Notes: a model not told the origin generated them from the sequence alone. A stretch of DNA of 64,000 bases from Pseudomonas brassicacearum (GCF_009601685.2 NZ_CP045701.2:5270001-5334000), one strand, 5' to 3'; counted from the stretch's first letter, positions 9,464 through 18,748 are shown. Made by a program: numbers and translations.

Positions 9464-9596
9464 GTGGCGAGGGGATTTATCCCCGCTGGGCTGCGTAGCA
9501 GCCCCCCCAAAAAACCGCAACCCGGTATGTCTGGACAATTGAGCTGTCTGCATTGGGGCTGCTGCGCAGCCCAGCGGGGATAAATCCCCTCGCCAC
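9464..9596. repeat. Long inverted-repeat REPIN, family B, right flank of the RAYT gene
   Basis: The 41-base arms (9464-9504 and 9556-9596) match those of the left element, separated by 51 bases. The central spacer shares the string CAACCCGGTATGTCTGG and further scattered identity with the left element. The arms have one internal mismatch, at the same place as in the left copy (CGTAGC versus CGCAGC). Confidence 0.93.
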
Positions 9597-9697
9597 AAAG
9601 GTGCGCCGTTAGCCATGACAGACCAGTATCCACAATTTCCCCTGCCCCCACGCCAACCACCGTCTAAGCTTCAAGCAAGTCCGATCAATCTGCGTGA

Positions 9698-12600
9698 ATG
9701 GATCAGTCGACTATGGGCGCTTTGTGGCAAACCGATTCGAATGAACCTATGGTCCCGACTGAACGTATGGAAGAAGCGCCTTTACCTCAAAAAAAACGCC
9801 GCGCACGGCATGGCTGGCGGGCATTCTGGTTGTTGCTGCTGATTATCGTGGTGGTGGTCGGCTTGGCGGTGGCCAAGGAAATGCGCACCTCGCGGTTTCA
9901 AGCCCGGGAGATCAGCAAGTACGCCGCGTCCCTGAGCTATTCGGTGCAGCCGGGGCCCAGCGATGCCATCGTCTATCCCGGTGCCGGTCCGTTCGACCGG
10001 CGCTTGGGCTACAGCGCGCTGGGGGAATTCCTGCCACGCCTGCTCAAGCGCGACTACGTGATCCAGGCCCAGGCGCGGTTCTCGCCGGCCTTGATGGGCT
10101 ACATCGAGAAAGGCCTGTTCGTGCCCTATACGGAAAAGATCCAGGCCGGCCTGACCATCACCGACTGCCGCGCCGCGCCGGTCTATCAGTTCAAGTACCC
10201 GCAGCAACTGTATGCGAACTTCGAAGCGATCCCGCCCGTGGTGGTGCAGAGCCTGTTGTTTATCGAGAACCGCTTCCTGCTCGACCCCAAGCAACCTCTG
10301 GCCAACCCGGCAGTGGACTGGCCGCGTTTCGGCATGGCGGTCTGGTCGCAAGTCGCCAAGCTGTTGAGCCTGCCAGGGCAGTCCGCCGGGGGCAGCACAC
10401 TGGCGACACAACTGGAAAAATACCGGCATTCCCCCGAGGGCCTCACCGTGTCGGGCGGGGAGAAAATCCGCCAGATGATCTCCGCCAGCGTGCGCGCCTA
10501 TCAGGCTGGCCCGCAAACCCTCGAGGCGCGGCAGCGGATCATCCGTGACTACCTCAACAGCGTGCCGCTCTCCGCCGTGCCCGGGCATGGTGAAGTCCAT
10601 GGCATGGCTGAGGGCCTGCGGGTCTGGTACGGCGCCGATTTCAAGCGGGCCAATGAACGCCTGTTCAGTACCGCCACCGACCCCAGGAGCCTGGCGGAAA
10701 AAGGCCTGGCCCTGCGCGAAGTCCTGTCGTTGATGATCGCCCAGCGCCGCCCCTCCCATTTCCTGTCCAAGGGCCACGATGAACTGGCGCGCCTGACCGA
10801 CAGCCACATCCGACTGTTGACGCAGAACGGCGTGATCGATGCGGCGCTGGCCGAGGCGGCCCTGGCGAGCAAGGTCAGTTATCGCGACTGGGTCCAGGAC
10901 CCGACCGTCCAGCCCAACGAAACCAACAAAGGCATCAGCGCCGCCCGCAGTCGCCTCGCCGCCCTGCTCAATCGTCCGCTGTATGACCTCGATCGCCTCG
11001 ACCTGTCCGCCACCAGCACCTTGCAAAGCGACTTGCAGGCCCAAGCCACCGAGTACCTCAAGCGCTTGGCCGACCCGGCTTTCGCGACCCAGATCGGCCT
11101 GATGGGCGAACGCCTGCTGACCCCCACCAGCACCGCCCAGGTGCGCTACAGCTTCACCCTGCTGGAACTGACCCCCGATGGCTCGCGCGTGCGGGTGCAG
11201 ACCGACAGCACCGACCAGCCCTTCGATATCAACGAAGGCAGCAAACTGGAATTGGGCTCCACCGCCAAGTTGCGGGTGCTCACCACGTATCTGCAGATCA
11301 TCGCCGAACTGCACGATCGCTATGCCCAGCAAACCCCCGCGGCATTGAAGAAAGTCGACATCGCCGAGCAGGACCGTCTCTCCCGCTGGGCGGTCGACTA
11401 CCTGATCCAGAACACCGACCGCAGCCTGCCGAAAATGCTCGAGGCCGCGCTGGACCGTACGTATTCAGCCAGCCCTGGCGAGGCGTTCTTTACCGGTGGC
11501 GGGCTGCACACCTTCCACAACTTCCGCAAGGAAGACAACGGCCGCAACCCCACCCTGCGCGACGCCCTGCGTGAATCGATCAACCTGCCATTCATCCGCC
11601 TGATGCGCGACCTGGTGCGCTACGCCACCTACGCAGGCTCCAATAACAGTTCCCAATTGCTCAAGGATGATAAGGACCCGCGCCGCCAGGAATACCTGGC
11701 CCAGTTCGCCGACCACGAAGGCACCGCGTTCCTGCTCAGGTTCTGGAAGAAGTACCGAGGCAAGGATACCCCCCAACGCCTCGAAACCTTCCTCGACGGC
11801 ATGCGTCCCACGGCGATCCGCCTGGCCGCCGTGCACCGGTATTTCTTTCCCAACGACAGCCAGGAGAACTTCAACCGCTTCGTGCGGGCGCACTTGAAGT
11901 CGGCCAAGAGCGCCGGAAAACTCACCGATGAACGCCTGGAACGGCTCTACCGGAGCTATGGTCCCGGCGCCTATGACCTGCCGGACCAGGGCTTCATCGC
12001 CAAAGTCCACCCGCTGGACCTGTGGTTGGTGGGCTATCTGCTGAACAACCCCGACGCCAAGTTCAGCCAGATCGTCAAGGCCAGCCAGTTCGAGCGCCAG
12101 GAAGTCTACAGCTGGCTGTTCAAGAGCCGGCACAAGAGCGCCCGTGACAGCCGCATCCGGACCATGCTGGAAATCGAAGCCTTTCTGGATATCCACCAGC
12201 GCTGGCAGCAAGTCGGCTACCCCTTCGACCATCTGGTGCCGTCGCTGGCCACTGCCATCGGCAGCTCCGGCGACCGCCCCGCCGCGCTGGCGGAACTGGT
12301 GGGCACCATCCTCAACGATGGCATCCGCCAACCCGCGTTGCGGGTCGACAGCCTGGACTTTGCCGTCGGTACACCTTACGAGACACGGCTGGTGAGCGAT
12401 CCAGATAACGGCAAGCGTGTGATGCCGATGGACGTGGCCCGGGCCTTGCGCAGTGCGCTGTCCCAAGTGGTGGATGCCGGCACCGCGAAACGCGTAGCCG
12501 GCAGTTTCACGCTGGCCGACGGCACTCCGCTGGCCATGGGCGGCAAGACCGGCACCGGTGACAACCGCATCGAAGCCGTCGGTTCCGGCGGGCGGGTGAT

Positions 12601-12820
12601 CAGCTCCAAGTCGATCAACCGCACCGCCACCTTCGTGTTCTACATCGGCGACAGCCATTTCGGCACCCTGACCGCCTACGTGCCAGGTGCGTCGGCGCAG
12701 AACTTCAAATTCACCTCGGCCTTGCCGGTGCAGGTGCTCAAGGGCATGGCACCGTTCCTTTCGCCCTACTTGCAGCCGGGCAGTCACACCCAATGCAAGC
12801 CCTTGGTGGCAAGCCACTGA
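9698..12820 (+). CDS. Bifunctional peptidoglycan glycosyltransferase/transpeptidase-like protein
   Basis: The 1040-residue inner-membrane protein has a basic cytoplasmic N-terminus and one transmembrane helix (about 41-62). A GT51 transglycosylase domain follows, with LLFIENRFLLDP in place of the canonical EDxxFxxHxG and GGSTLATQLEK (about 230) matching the GGSTITQQ motif. A long periplasmic region has an STAK tetrad (about 520, candidate SxxK nucleophile) and a KTGTG box (about 948). This arrangement is that of class A penicillin-binding proteins, though the sequence is divergent and longer than PBP1a/1b. Several ATGs are possible (9698 and 9713), none with a strong ribosome site. It converges on the fimbrial operon, with only about 20 bases between the two stop codons. 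Confidence 0.82.
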   Translation: MDQSTMGALWQTDSNEPMVPTERMEEAPLPQKKRRARHGWRAFWLLLLIIVVVVGLAVAKEMRTSRFQAREISKYAASLSYSVQPGPSDAIVYPGAGPFDRRLGYSALGEFLPRLLKRDYVIQAQARFSPALMGYIEKGLFVPYTEKIQAGLTITDCRAAPVYQFKYPQQLYANFEAIPPVVVQSLLFIENRFLLDPKQPLANPAVDWPRFGMAVWSQVAKLLSLPGQSAGGSTLATQLEKYRHSPEGLTVSGGEKIRQMISASVRAYQAGPQTLEARQRIIRDYLNSVPLSAVPGHGEVHGMAEGLRVWYGADFKRANERLFSTATDPRSLAEKGLALREVLSLMIAQRRPSHFLSKGHDELARLTDSHIRLLTQNGVIDAALAEAALASKVSYRDWVQDPTVQPNETNKGISAARSRLAALLNRPLYDLDRLDLSATSTLQSDLQAQATEYLKRLADPAFATQIGLMGERLLTPTSTAQVRYSFTLLELTPDGSRVRVQTDSTDQPFDINEGSKLELGSTAKLRVLTTYLQIIAELHDRYAQQTPAALKKVDIAEQDRLSRWAVDYLIQNTDRSLPKMLEAALDRTYSASPGEAFFTGGGLHTFHNFRKEDNGRNPTLRDALRESINLPFIRLMRDLVRYATYAGSNNSSQLLKDDKDPRRQEYLAQFADHEGTAFLLRFWKKYRGKDTPQRLETFLDGMRPTAIRLAAVHRYFFPNDSQENFNRFVRAHLKSAKSAGKLTDERLERLYRSYGPGAYDLPDQGFIAKVHPLDLWLVGYLLNNPDAKFSQIVKASQFERQEVYSWLFKSRHKSARDSRIRTMLEIEAFLDIHQRWQQVGYPFDHLVPSLATAIGSSGDRPAALAELVGTILNDGIRQPALRVDSLDFAVGTPYETRLVSDPDNGKRVMPMDVARALRSALSQVVDAGTAKRVAGSFTLADGTPLAMGGKTGTGDNRIEAVGSGGRVISSKSINRTATFVFYIGDSHFGTLTAYVPGASAQNFKFTSALPVQVLKGMAPFLSPYLQPGSHTQCKPLVASH

Positions 12821-12841
12821 TGGTCAGCGACGCGGTGTGGG

Positions 12842-13330
12842 TCAAGGGTTTACGCGAGGCACCGCGTCGAAGATCACGGTCAAGTCGGCGGTGTACAGGC
12901 CGTGCTGACCATCGTAGACCTTGTCCGAGGCCATGATGTGCAAGTCCGCCTGGGTGCCAGGCGTGGACGTTGCGTCATCCACAACTTCCTGGGGCACACC
13001 GGTCAGGCGGATATTGTTGAACCTGACAAGCAGGGGAATGGCGTCTCTGCCGTTGGTCAACGACACCCGATCACCCTCGAGGGAGGCGTGGACCGAGCCA
13101 TCGGTGTGCTTCACATCGAAAGTCTGGCGCAGCGGGCTCAGTTGGCTGTTCACTGGGTCGAAGTGCATAACCTCATCCTTGCCGAAGTCCGGATTACGCG
13201 GCTGCACATGGAACTGCTTGTTGGGAACGTTCGCGGTGATATGGATGGCAGTGCGAGCATCATCAGCCGCCAGCACCAGTGAAGGGCTCAGGGCCGCAAG
13301 GATCGTCATGAACATCACTTTTCTAAACAT
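12842..13330 (-). CDS. CS1-type fimbrial major subunit (pilin), last gene of the operon
   Basis: The 162-residue protein has a signal peptide (about 1-21, ending VLAA) and the CS1/CfaB pilin fold hallmarks: an N-terminal donor strand-like segment (TAIHITANVP), the central RQTFDVKHTDGSVHA, and the C-terminal YTADLTVIFDAVP strand. It is clearly paralogous to the pilin opening the operon at 21410-21895, sharing FHVQPR, FGKDEVM, RQTFDVK and PQEVVDDA. Alpha-class pilins polymerise by donor-strand exchange on the cell surface. Two pilins at opposite ends of the operon suggest either two shaft proteins or use under different conditions. No strong terminator was seen after the gene. Confidence 0.9.
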   Translation of the reverse strand: MFRKVMFMTILAALSPSLVLAADDARTAIHITANVPNKQFHVQPRNPDFGKDEVMHFDPVNSQLSPLRQTFDVKHTDGSVHASLEGDRVSLTNGRDAIPLLVRFNNIRLTGVPQEVVDDATSTPGTQADLHIMASDKVYDGQHGLYTADLTVIFDAVPRVNP

Positions 13331-13424
13331 GCTTGATACCTTTTCAGATTAATAAAACGAAGTGGAATCCACCTAGTGGCGAGGGCGCTTGCTACCGCTG
13401 GGGTCCAACCCACACCTTTGCTGC

Positions 13425-13907
13425 TCACGGCGCAATGGCATCGAACACCATGTGCACCGTGCCGTAGTAATCGCCGGGCTTGTAGTCGCCAGCGGGCTTG
13501 ATCGCGGCGATTTCCAGCGGCACCTGGCGTCCGGGCCGGGCCTCGATGGCTGACACCACGTGGTTCGAATCGAGGGTCAACTCGACGTTGTTGAACCTCA
13601 CCCGCAAGTCGATACGATCACGACCGTTGGACAAGTACGCCTCTTCAGCCAGGCGCGCGCCGATGGCACCATTGCTGTTCTTCACCTCGTAGGTCGCCCG
13701 CAACGGGCGCAGGTCGTTGGTGAAGCTGCTGAAGGGCAAGCGTTGTTCACGCTGCACCAACTGCGGGTCAAGGGGCAGCACATAGAAATCGAGCGTGGGG
13801 ATAGTCACGTAGAGTTCGAAGGTTTCCCGTTCAACCGCGCCCCAGGCCGGGCTCCAGGGCAACATCAGAGCGGTCAATGCGAGGGGGCTTAGCAGTGTCT
13901 TGGACAT
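13425..13907 (-). CDS. Divergent CS1-type fimbrial subunit
   Basis: The 160-residue protein starts with a signal peptide (about 1-23, ending AWG). It keeps the pilin family pattern: beta-rich body, PLRATYEVKNSNGAIGARL in the position of the RQTFDVK stretch, LSNGRDRIDLRVRFNNVEL, and a C-terminal YYGTVHMVFDAIAP strand. It is much less similar to the two main pilins than they are to each other, so it is probably a minor or anchoring subunit. The ATG at 13907 is preferred because the signal peptide starts there and CAGG lies upstream; the frame extends further 5' into the chaperone gene without support. Confidence 0.85.
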   Translation of the reverse strand: MSKTLLSPLALTALMLPWSPAWGAVERETFELYVTIPTLDFYVLPLDPQLVQREQRLPFSSFTNDLRPLRATYEVKNSNGAIGARLAEEAYLSNGRDRIDLRVRFNNVELTLDSNHVVSAIEARPGRQVPLEIAAIKPAGDYKPGDYYGTVHMVFDAIAP

Positions 13908-13951
13908 TTTGATTACCTGTGGCTTCAACGACGGTTCGGCGACGGCAACCG

Positions 13952-14695
13952 TCAACCCTTGATCTCGACGGCTTTGCTCTGGCCGCCCTCGATCAGCGTG
14001 AAGCGATACTCACGCCCCTGCTCCTTGTCGAAGGAAAATGTGCGACCGGCCATGACGTGGTGCTTGGTGGTTGGCCGGCAGTCGTGTTCCGCCTTCGCTG
14101 CACAGTCCTTGAACTCATCGATGATCACCACGCTGTTGCCGTTGTTACGCATCAGGTAACGTGCGGCGCTGTCATCGATCACCGTCTCGAAACGGGTGGC
14201 CTTGGGGCGCACGAAAAACACCGTGCCGTAGCCCGCAAGAACCTTGAGCCCCGCCGCCACGCGTTCCTTCTTGTACTCTTCGCGCTCCTGCGCACTGATG
14301 GCAAACTCGTCCTCAGCTTCGGGCACCACCGGCACGAAACGCACCCGGAAGTAACGCTCCTTGTCGCGGTTGCCCATGAACAGCAAGCGCGTGCCCTGCA
14401 TGCCGTTGGCCGGCACGATCAGCCGCGCCGGGCTGGCCATCAGGCCGTCCTTGGCCATGGCACTGGCCTGGTTCTGCAGCGGCACTTCCTGATAGGTGCC
14501 GTCCTCGTTGTAGACAATTTCCAGGATGTTGACCTTGACGAATGCCGTGGAGGTACCGCCGTTGAACACCCGTTTCATGTAGGTGCTTTTGTCGCCGTCC
14601 AGGTAGTCGTAGACCACCCCGACACCGATTTGCGGTCCGGCCTGGGCCATGCCGCAAAACAGATAGAACCCAATCCATGCCCATAGATGTTTCAT
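13952..14695 (-). CDS. Periplasmic fimbrial chaperone, alpha-class (CfaA/CblB-like)
   Basis: The 247-residue protein has a signal peptide (about 1-19, ending GMAQA) and the beta-strand pattern of pilus chaperones. Candidate subunit-binding elements are the N-terminal strand with the conserved FVKVNILEI segment and the alternating hydrophobic strand ASPARLIVPANGMQGTRLLFM, ending in the RYFRVRFVPV strand. It lies between the tip-protein genes and the minor pilin. Such chaperones cap subunits and deliver them to the usher. The start at 14695 has AAAGAAG just upstream; a start seven codons earlier is possible. No second chaperone gene exists in the cluster, so this one must serve all six secreted subunits. 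Confidence 0.87.
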   Translation of the reverse strand: MKHLWAWIGFYLFCGMAQAGPQIGVGVVYDYLDGDKSTYMKRVFNGGTSTAFVKVNILEIVYNEDGTYQEVPLQNQASAMAKDGLMASPARLIVPANGMQGTRLLFMGNRDKERYFRVRFVPVVPEAEDEFAISAQEREEYKKERVAAGLKVLAGYGTVFFVRPKATRFETVIDDSAARYLMRNNGNSVVIIDEFKDCAAKAEHDCRPTTKHHVMAGRTFSFDKEQGREYRFTLIEGGQSKAVEIKG

Positions 14696-14754
14696 CGCTT
14701 CTTTAACCTCATGCATTAAACGTAAATACTGAATATGGCGGGCCTCGAGGGCCC

Positions 14755-16002
14755 TCAGACTTCCGAATCCCAGATCACCGTGACGTTGCCGGCATAGGCC
14801 TTGGCGCCGCTGCCCAACATTTCTTCGACGCTGGCGCGGGCCACTTCAAAGTGCAGGGTGCCCGGCCGGCGATCGACGTAAAAACCCGGCTGGAACAGCT
14901 CGGTGCCGCTGCCATCACGCAATAAGCGGCGGCGATTGATCGGTTGCCCAGCGGCGTCGGCCAGCCCGTTGGGCAGGGTCACGCTGACGTCCACCGGTAC
15001 GGCATGACCGCTACCGGTTTCGGCAATCGCGCAGGTATTGCCGCTGACGGTCTGGCATTCGAGCGCCATCTTGAAACGTGTCGAGGCCGAGATATGGAAG
15101 CGTTGGTCACGAAACAGCCGCGTCGGTTTTGACCCGCTGTTCAGCCACGCTTGCCAGCCTTCCGGGGGCACCAGTTCGACGCGGTTGCCGCCGGGGGGCA
15201 CTTCGACCTTTAGGGTGTGCTCGACATCGAGTTTCAGATTGAGGGTGATTACCGAGTCACTGGGAAGCATGACGTCGCCCATATCGAAGTCCTGCCCCGG
15301 TCCAACCCCATAGCTCACTGAACCTGTGTATCGGCCAGACGACATCCTCAATGGGTTGGGTGTACGCAGTTCGTAGGCAAATTCCATGGGCCGGTAAGAC
15401 ATGCTGGGGATCAGGAACCTGGACTGTTTGGCACACACCCCCTCGGTCGGCGTCTTCCAGAAAAAATTATAGATACGCTCGTTCATGGTCCCAAAAGTAG
15501 TGGATCGACAGGGCGACGGCGCATGCATCCAGCTGGAGCCGCCCCATAACTTGCTATGGGCGGTCGCTAGATTTACCTCTCCGCCCACCAGGTCGATTAC
15601 GCTGACAGGAAGTTGGTAGCCAGAACCTATGCCGGATATGCGGACGTGAACGATTTCATTTTCACCCGTACCGGTATGGGTCACCTGTGCCGGACGCCAA
15701 GTGGTGGGCACATCGAACATTGCCCCCTGCCGGACATCCCCATGATCGGCCTGGATGGGGCCGGTCGACTCAAAGGTAATGGGCAGTTGGATGCTGGACA
15801 TTTTTTCCGCCTCGCATACCGCCGGATACATTGCGCAAAAACCCGAGACCGGGGTGGTGTTGCGAAAGGTATTTTCGTTGGGCCTCGAGGGATCGGGCCT
15901 GAAGATAGCGTTGATATCATTGCTCACGGCATTGGCCGTCGATGCACAGGTCAACACCACCACCGATACCATGCCTTGCACTGCCACTGGTAACCGCTTC
16001 AT
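14755..16002 (-). CDS. CblD/CfaE-like fimbrial tip protein, paralogue 1
   Basis: The 415-residue protein has a signal peptide (about 1-25). The length and layout match CblD/CfaE pilus initiators: an N-terminal adhesin-like half (about 26-210, with paired cysteines in GFCAMYPAVCE and in PSPC/GVCAK) and a C-terminal pilin-like half ending YAGNVTVIWDSEV. In the family this protein sits at the fibre tip and starts assembly. GGGAGAGG lies before the ATG. Paralogues 2 and 3 follow the same plan, with C-terminal halves far more conserved than N-terminal halves. That is the pattern expected if the assembly part is constrained and the binding part is free to diverge. Confidence 0.88.
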   Translation of the reverse strand: MKRLPVAVQGMVSVVVLTCASTANAVSNDINAIFRPDPSRPNENTFRNTTPVSGFCAMYPAVCEAEKMSSIQLPITFESTGPIQADHGDVRQGAMFDVPTTWRPAQVTHTGTGENEIVHVRISGIGSGYQLPVSVIDLVGGEVNLATAHSKLWGGSSWMHAPSPCRSTTFGTMNERIYNFFWKTPTEGVCAKQSRFLIPSMSYRPMEFAYELRTPNPLRMSSGRYTGSVSYGVGPGQDFDMGDVMLPSDSVITLNLKLDVEHTLKVEVPPGGNRVELVPPEGWQAWLNSGSKPTRLFRDQRFHISASTRFKMALECQTVSGNTCAIAETGSGHAVPVDVSVTLPNGLADAAGQPINRRRLLRDGSGTELFQPGFYVDRRPGTLHFEVARASVEEMLGSGAKAYAGNVTVIWDSEV

Positions 16003-16048
16003 CTTTACCTCTCCCTTGATCGACTCAGACTGCCCAAGTCACTCCTTT

Positions 16049-17296
16049 TTAAACTTCCGAATCCCAGATCACCGTGACATTGCCGGCATAACCCTTGGCG
16101 CCGCTGTCGAGCATCTCTTCGACGTTGCTGCGGGCCACTTCAAAGTGCAGGGTTCCCGACCGGCGATCGACATAAAGACCCGGCTGGAACAGTTCGGTAC
16201 CGCTGCCGTCACGCCATACCCGGCGACGGTTGACCGGTTGCCCGGCGGCGTCGGTCAAGCCATCGGGCAGGCTGACGCTGACGTCCACCGGAACGGCATG
16301 ACCGGTGCCGGCTTCGGAGATCGCGCAGGTATTGCCGCTGATGGTTTGGCATTCGAGCGCCATCTTGAAACGTGAGGAAGCGGAGATATGGAAGCGCTGG
16401 TCACGAAACAACCGCGTCGGTTTGCGGCCACTGTTCAACCAGGACTGCCAGCCCTCCTGGGGCACCAGCTCTACCCGGTTGCCACCGGGGGGGACTTCGA
16501 CCCTGAGTGCGTGCTCGACGTCGAGTTTGAAGTCGAGGGTGAGTGCCGAATCGTTGGGAAGCATGACGTCACCCATGTCAATGTCCTGCCCCGGCCCGAC
16601 GCTATAAGTCAGCGACCCGGTGTATTGGCCGGACGACATTTTCAGTGGGTTGGGGGTGCGCAGTTCGTAGGCAAAGTCCAGATAGCGGTAAGAAAAGCCA
16701 GGGATCAAATAATTGGCCCCTTTTGCACACACGCCCTCTACCGGGGTTTTCCAGAAGAAGATGTATTCGGTATTGGTATACGCCCCTATACCGCTGTATC
16801 TACAAGGCGAGGGGGCATATACCCAACTAAGGCCGCGCCATAACCGTTGATGGGCGATCAAGAGCGACACGCCCCCACCGACCAAGTCGATGGCGTCACC
16901 AGAGAGTCGGTATGTCGAACCTATACCGGACCAGCGCACTTCAACGACTTCAGTTTCACCCGTCACTGAATGGGTCACCTGTGTCGTGCGCCAAGTGGTA
17001 GGGAGTTTAAACATCGCACCCTGTCGAGCATCCCCATGGTTGGCTTGAATAGGACTGGTCGAACTGAAAATAAAGGGCAACCGAATGCTGAACATCTTTG
17101 TTGCCCTGCATTCCGACGGATATTGTGCGCAGTAACCGCTAACAGGCGTGGTATTGAGAAAGGTATTCTCGTTGGGTTTCGAGGAGTCGGGCCTGAATAC
17201 TGCGGTAATTTCCCGAGTGAAGGCATTGGCCTCAGATGCGCAGGTAAGCAATAACACCGAAGCCACTCTGCACATTGCCGCCGTCAAGTGTTTCAT
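16049..17296 (-). CDS. CblD/CfaE-like fimbrial tip protein, paralogue 2
   Basis: The 415-residue protein has a signal peptide (about 1-25, ending SEANA) and two halves as in paralogue 1, to which it is closest. Near-identical stretches include VEVPPGGNRVELVP, KPTRLFRDQRFHISAS and the terminal AGNVTVIWDSEV. The N-terminal half differs more, although the cysteine pairs (GYCAQYPSEC, PSPCR, GVCAK) are kept. The start at 17296 is preceded by GAGGTTGTATTG, the same leader as in paralogue 3, suggesting that the duplication unit included the ribosome site. Only 46 bases separate it from paralogue 1. Confidence 0.88.
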   Translation of the reverse strand: MKHLTAAMCRVASVLLLTCASEANAFTREITAVFRPDSSKPNENTFLNTTPVSGYCAQYPSECRATKMFSIRLPFIFSSTSPIQANHGDARQGAMFKLPTTWRTTQVTHSVTGETEVVEVRWSGIGSTYRLSGDAIDLVGGGVSLLIAHQRLWRGLSWVYAPSPCRYSGIGAYTNTEYIFFWKTPVEGVCAKGANYLIPGFSYRYLDFAYELRTPNPLKMSSGQYTGSLTYSVGPGQDIDMGDVMLPNDSALTLDFKLDVEHALRVEVPPGGNRVELVPQEGWQSWLNSGRKPTRLFRDQRFHISASSRFKMALECQTISGNTCAISEAGTGHAVPVDVSVSLPDGLTDAAGQPVNRRRVWRDGSGTELFQPGLYVDRRSGTLHFEVARSNVEEMLDSGAKGYAGNVTVIWDSEV

Positions 17297-17342
17297 CAAT
17301 ACAACCTCGTACATCAAATAAGTCCGAGCGGACCAAAACCAT

Positions 17343-18599
17343 TCAAACTTCCGAATCCCAGATCACCGTGACATTGCCGGTGTAGGCCTTGGCGCCGCTG
17401 TCGAGCATTTCTCCAACCCCTCTACCGTCCACCTCAAAGTGCAAGATCCCCTGTTGTCGATTGACAAAAAAACTTGGCTTGAACAATTCGGTGCCGCTGC
17501 CATCGAGTAACAATCGACGGCGGCTGACCGGCTGCCCGGTGGCGTCCGTCAGTCCCTCGGGCAAGCTCACGCTGACATCCACGGGCACAGCATGACCCGA
17601 GCCGGCCTCTGCAATCGCACAGGTATTACCGCTGATGTACTGGCATTCAAGCCTCATCTTGAAATAGGAAGAGGCCGAGATATGGAATGTCTGGTCACGG
17701 AACAATCGCGTCGGTTTACTACCGGTCGTAAGCCATGACTGCCAGCCTTTCTGGGGGACTAGTTCGACACGGTTTCCACCGGGAGGGACCTCTACCCGGA
17801 AGGCGTGGTCGACCTCAAAATTGAAATTGAGCGTAAGTGTCGAGTCATCAGGAAGCATGACATCGCCCAGATCAAAGTCTTGCCGCGGCCCAACCGAATA
17901 GGTCAATGATCCTGTATACCGGCCGGACAACATCTTCAAAGGGTCGGGGGTGCGCAGCTCATAGGTGTAAGTAAAAGACTGATAGCGAAGCTCAGGTATC
18001 AGGTATCTCGCACCTTTGGCACAGGTAAAGTCCTGTTGCGGCGTGTGCCAAAAAAAACCGAAACCCGTGTTTCCGTAATAAGCGCCTCCGGGCACCCCAC
18101 CGTTTCTACACGGTTGAGGAGGACGGCCCCAATCACTACCCCAGAGCATTCGATGCGCTGAGAAGAGGTCTACATCTTCCCCCACCAATTCGGCGGGGTG
18201 TGCGTTAAGCAGATACACCCCTCCCACACCGGCGATTCGTATCGAAACCTCTTCGCTTTTACCCGTGGCCGAATCGACAATCTGTACCGTACGCCAATCA
18301 ACGGGTAGCGAGAACATAGCGCCTTGTCGGACATCTGAGTGATTCGGCTGAATAGGCCGGGATGACGTAAATTTGATGGGCGCCAAATGACTGTAAACAC
18401 CCAAATTGGCACACTGCCCTGGGTCGTCTCGACAATATCCCCAGACGGGTGTGATATTGATGAACTTGTTGTTCATGGGACTCGAAGGGGTAGGCCTGAA
18501 TACAGCATTGATATCCTGCGTCAAGGCATTGGCCGCAGGCACGCACGCAAACAACAACACCGAGACCACGCTGCGCACTGCAACCGATAAGGGTTTCAT
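17343..18599 (-). CDS. CblD/CfaE-like fimbrial tip protein, paralogue 3 (most divergent)
   Basis: The 418-residue protein has a signal peptide (about 1-25, ending ANA). It shares the C-terminal pilin-like half with paralogues 1 and 2 (VEVPPGGNRVELVPQKGW, KPTRLFRDQTFHISAS, NVTVIWDSEV). The N-terminal half is the most divergent of the three, with an altered first cysteine loop (GYCRDDPGQCANLG) and a longer insertion before the conserved FFWHTPQ stretch. By eye its N-terminal DNA is less GC-rich than its neighbours, which may mean import or relaxed selection. The leader GAGGTTGTATAA precedes the ATG. It is the first tip gene after the usher and is separated from it by a REPIN. Confidence 0.87.
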   Translation of the reverse strand: MKPLSVAVRSVVSVLLFACVPAANALTQDINAVFRPTPSSPMNNKFINITPVWGYCRDDPGQCANLGVYSHLAPIKFTSSRPIQPNHSDVRQGAMFSLPVDWRTVQIVDSATGKSEEVSIRIAGVGGVYLLNAHPAELVGEDVDLFSAHRMLWGSDWGRPPQPCRNGGVPGGAYYGNTGFGFFWHTPQQDFTCAKGARYLIPELRYQSFTYTYELRTPDPLKMLSGRYTGSLTYSVGPRQDFDLGDVMLPDDSTLTLNFNFEVDHAFRVEVPPGGNRVELVPQKGWQSWLTTGSKPTRLFRDQTFHISASSYFKMRLECQYISGNTCAIAEAGSGHAVPVDVSVSLPEGLTDATGQPVSRRRLLLDGSGTELFKPSFFVNRQQGILHFEVDGRGVGEMLDSGAKAYTGNVTVIWDSEV

Positions 18600-18657
18600 T
18601 TATACAACCTCATGCATCAAGACAGATCACTGCAAATAGATGGTGAGAAATCCACCT

Positions 18658-18744
18658 GTGGGAGCAAGGCTTGCCCGCGATGCAGGCGCCCCGCTCTTCA
18701 GGCGAATTGCGTTATCGTTCATCGCGAGCAAGCTTTGCTCCCAC
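18658..18744. repeat. REPIN, family A, inside the fimbrial operon
   Basis: Paired ends GTGGGAGCAAGGCTTGC and GCAAGCTTTGCTCCCAC enclose a short spacer. It occupies most of the 149-base gap between the usher stop and the first tip-protein start, and begins four bases after the usher stop codon. Confidence 0.85.
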
Positions 18745-18748
18745 GGCG

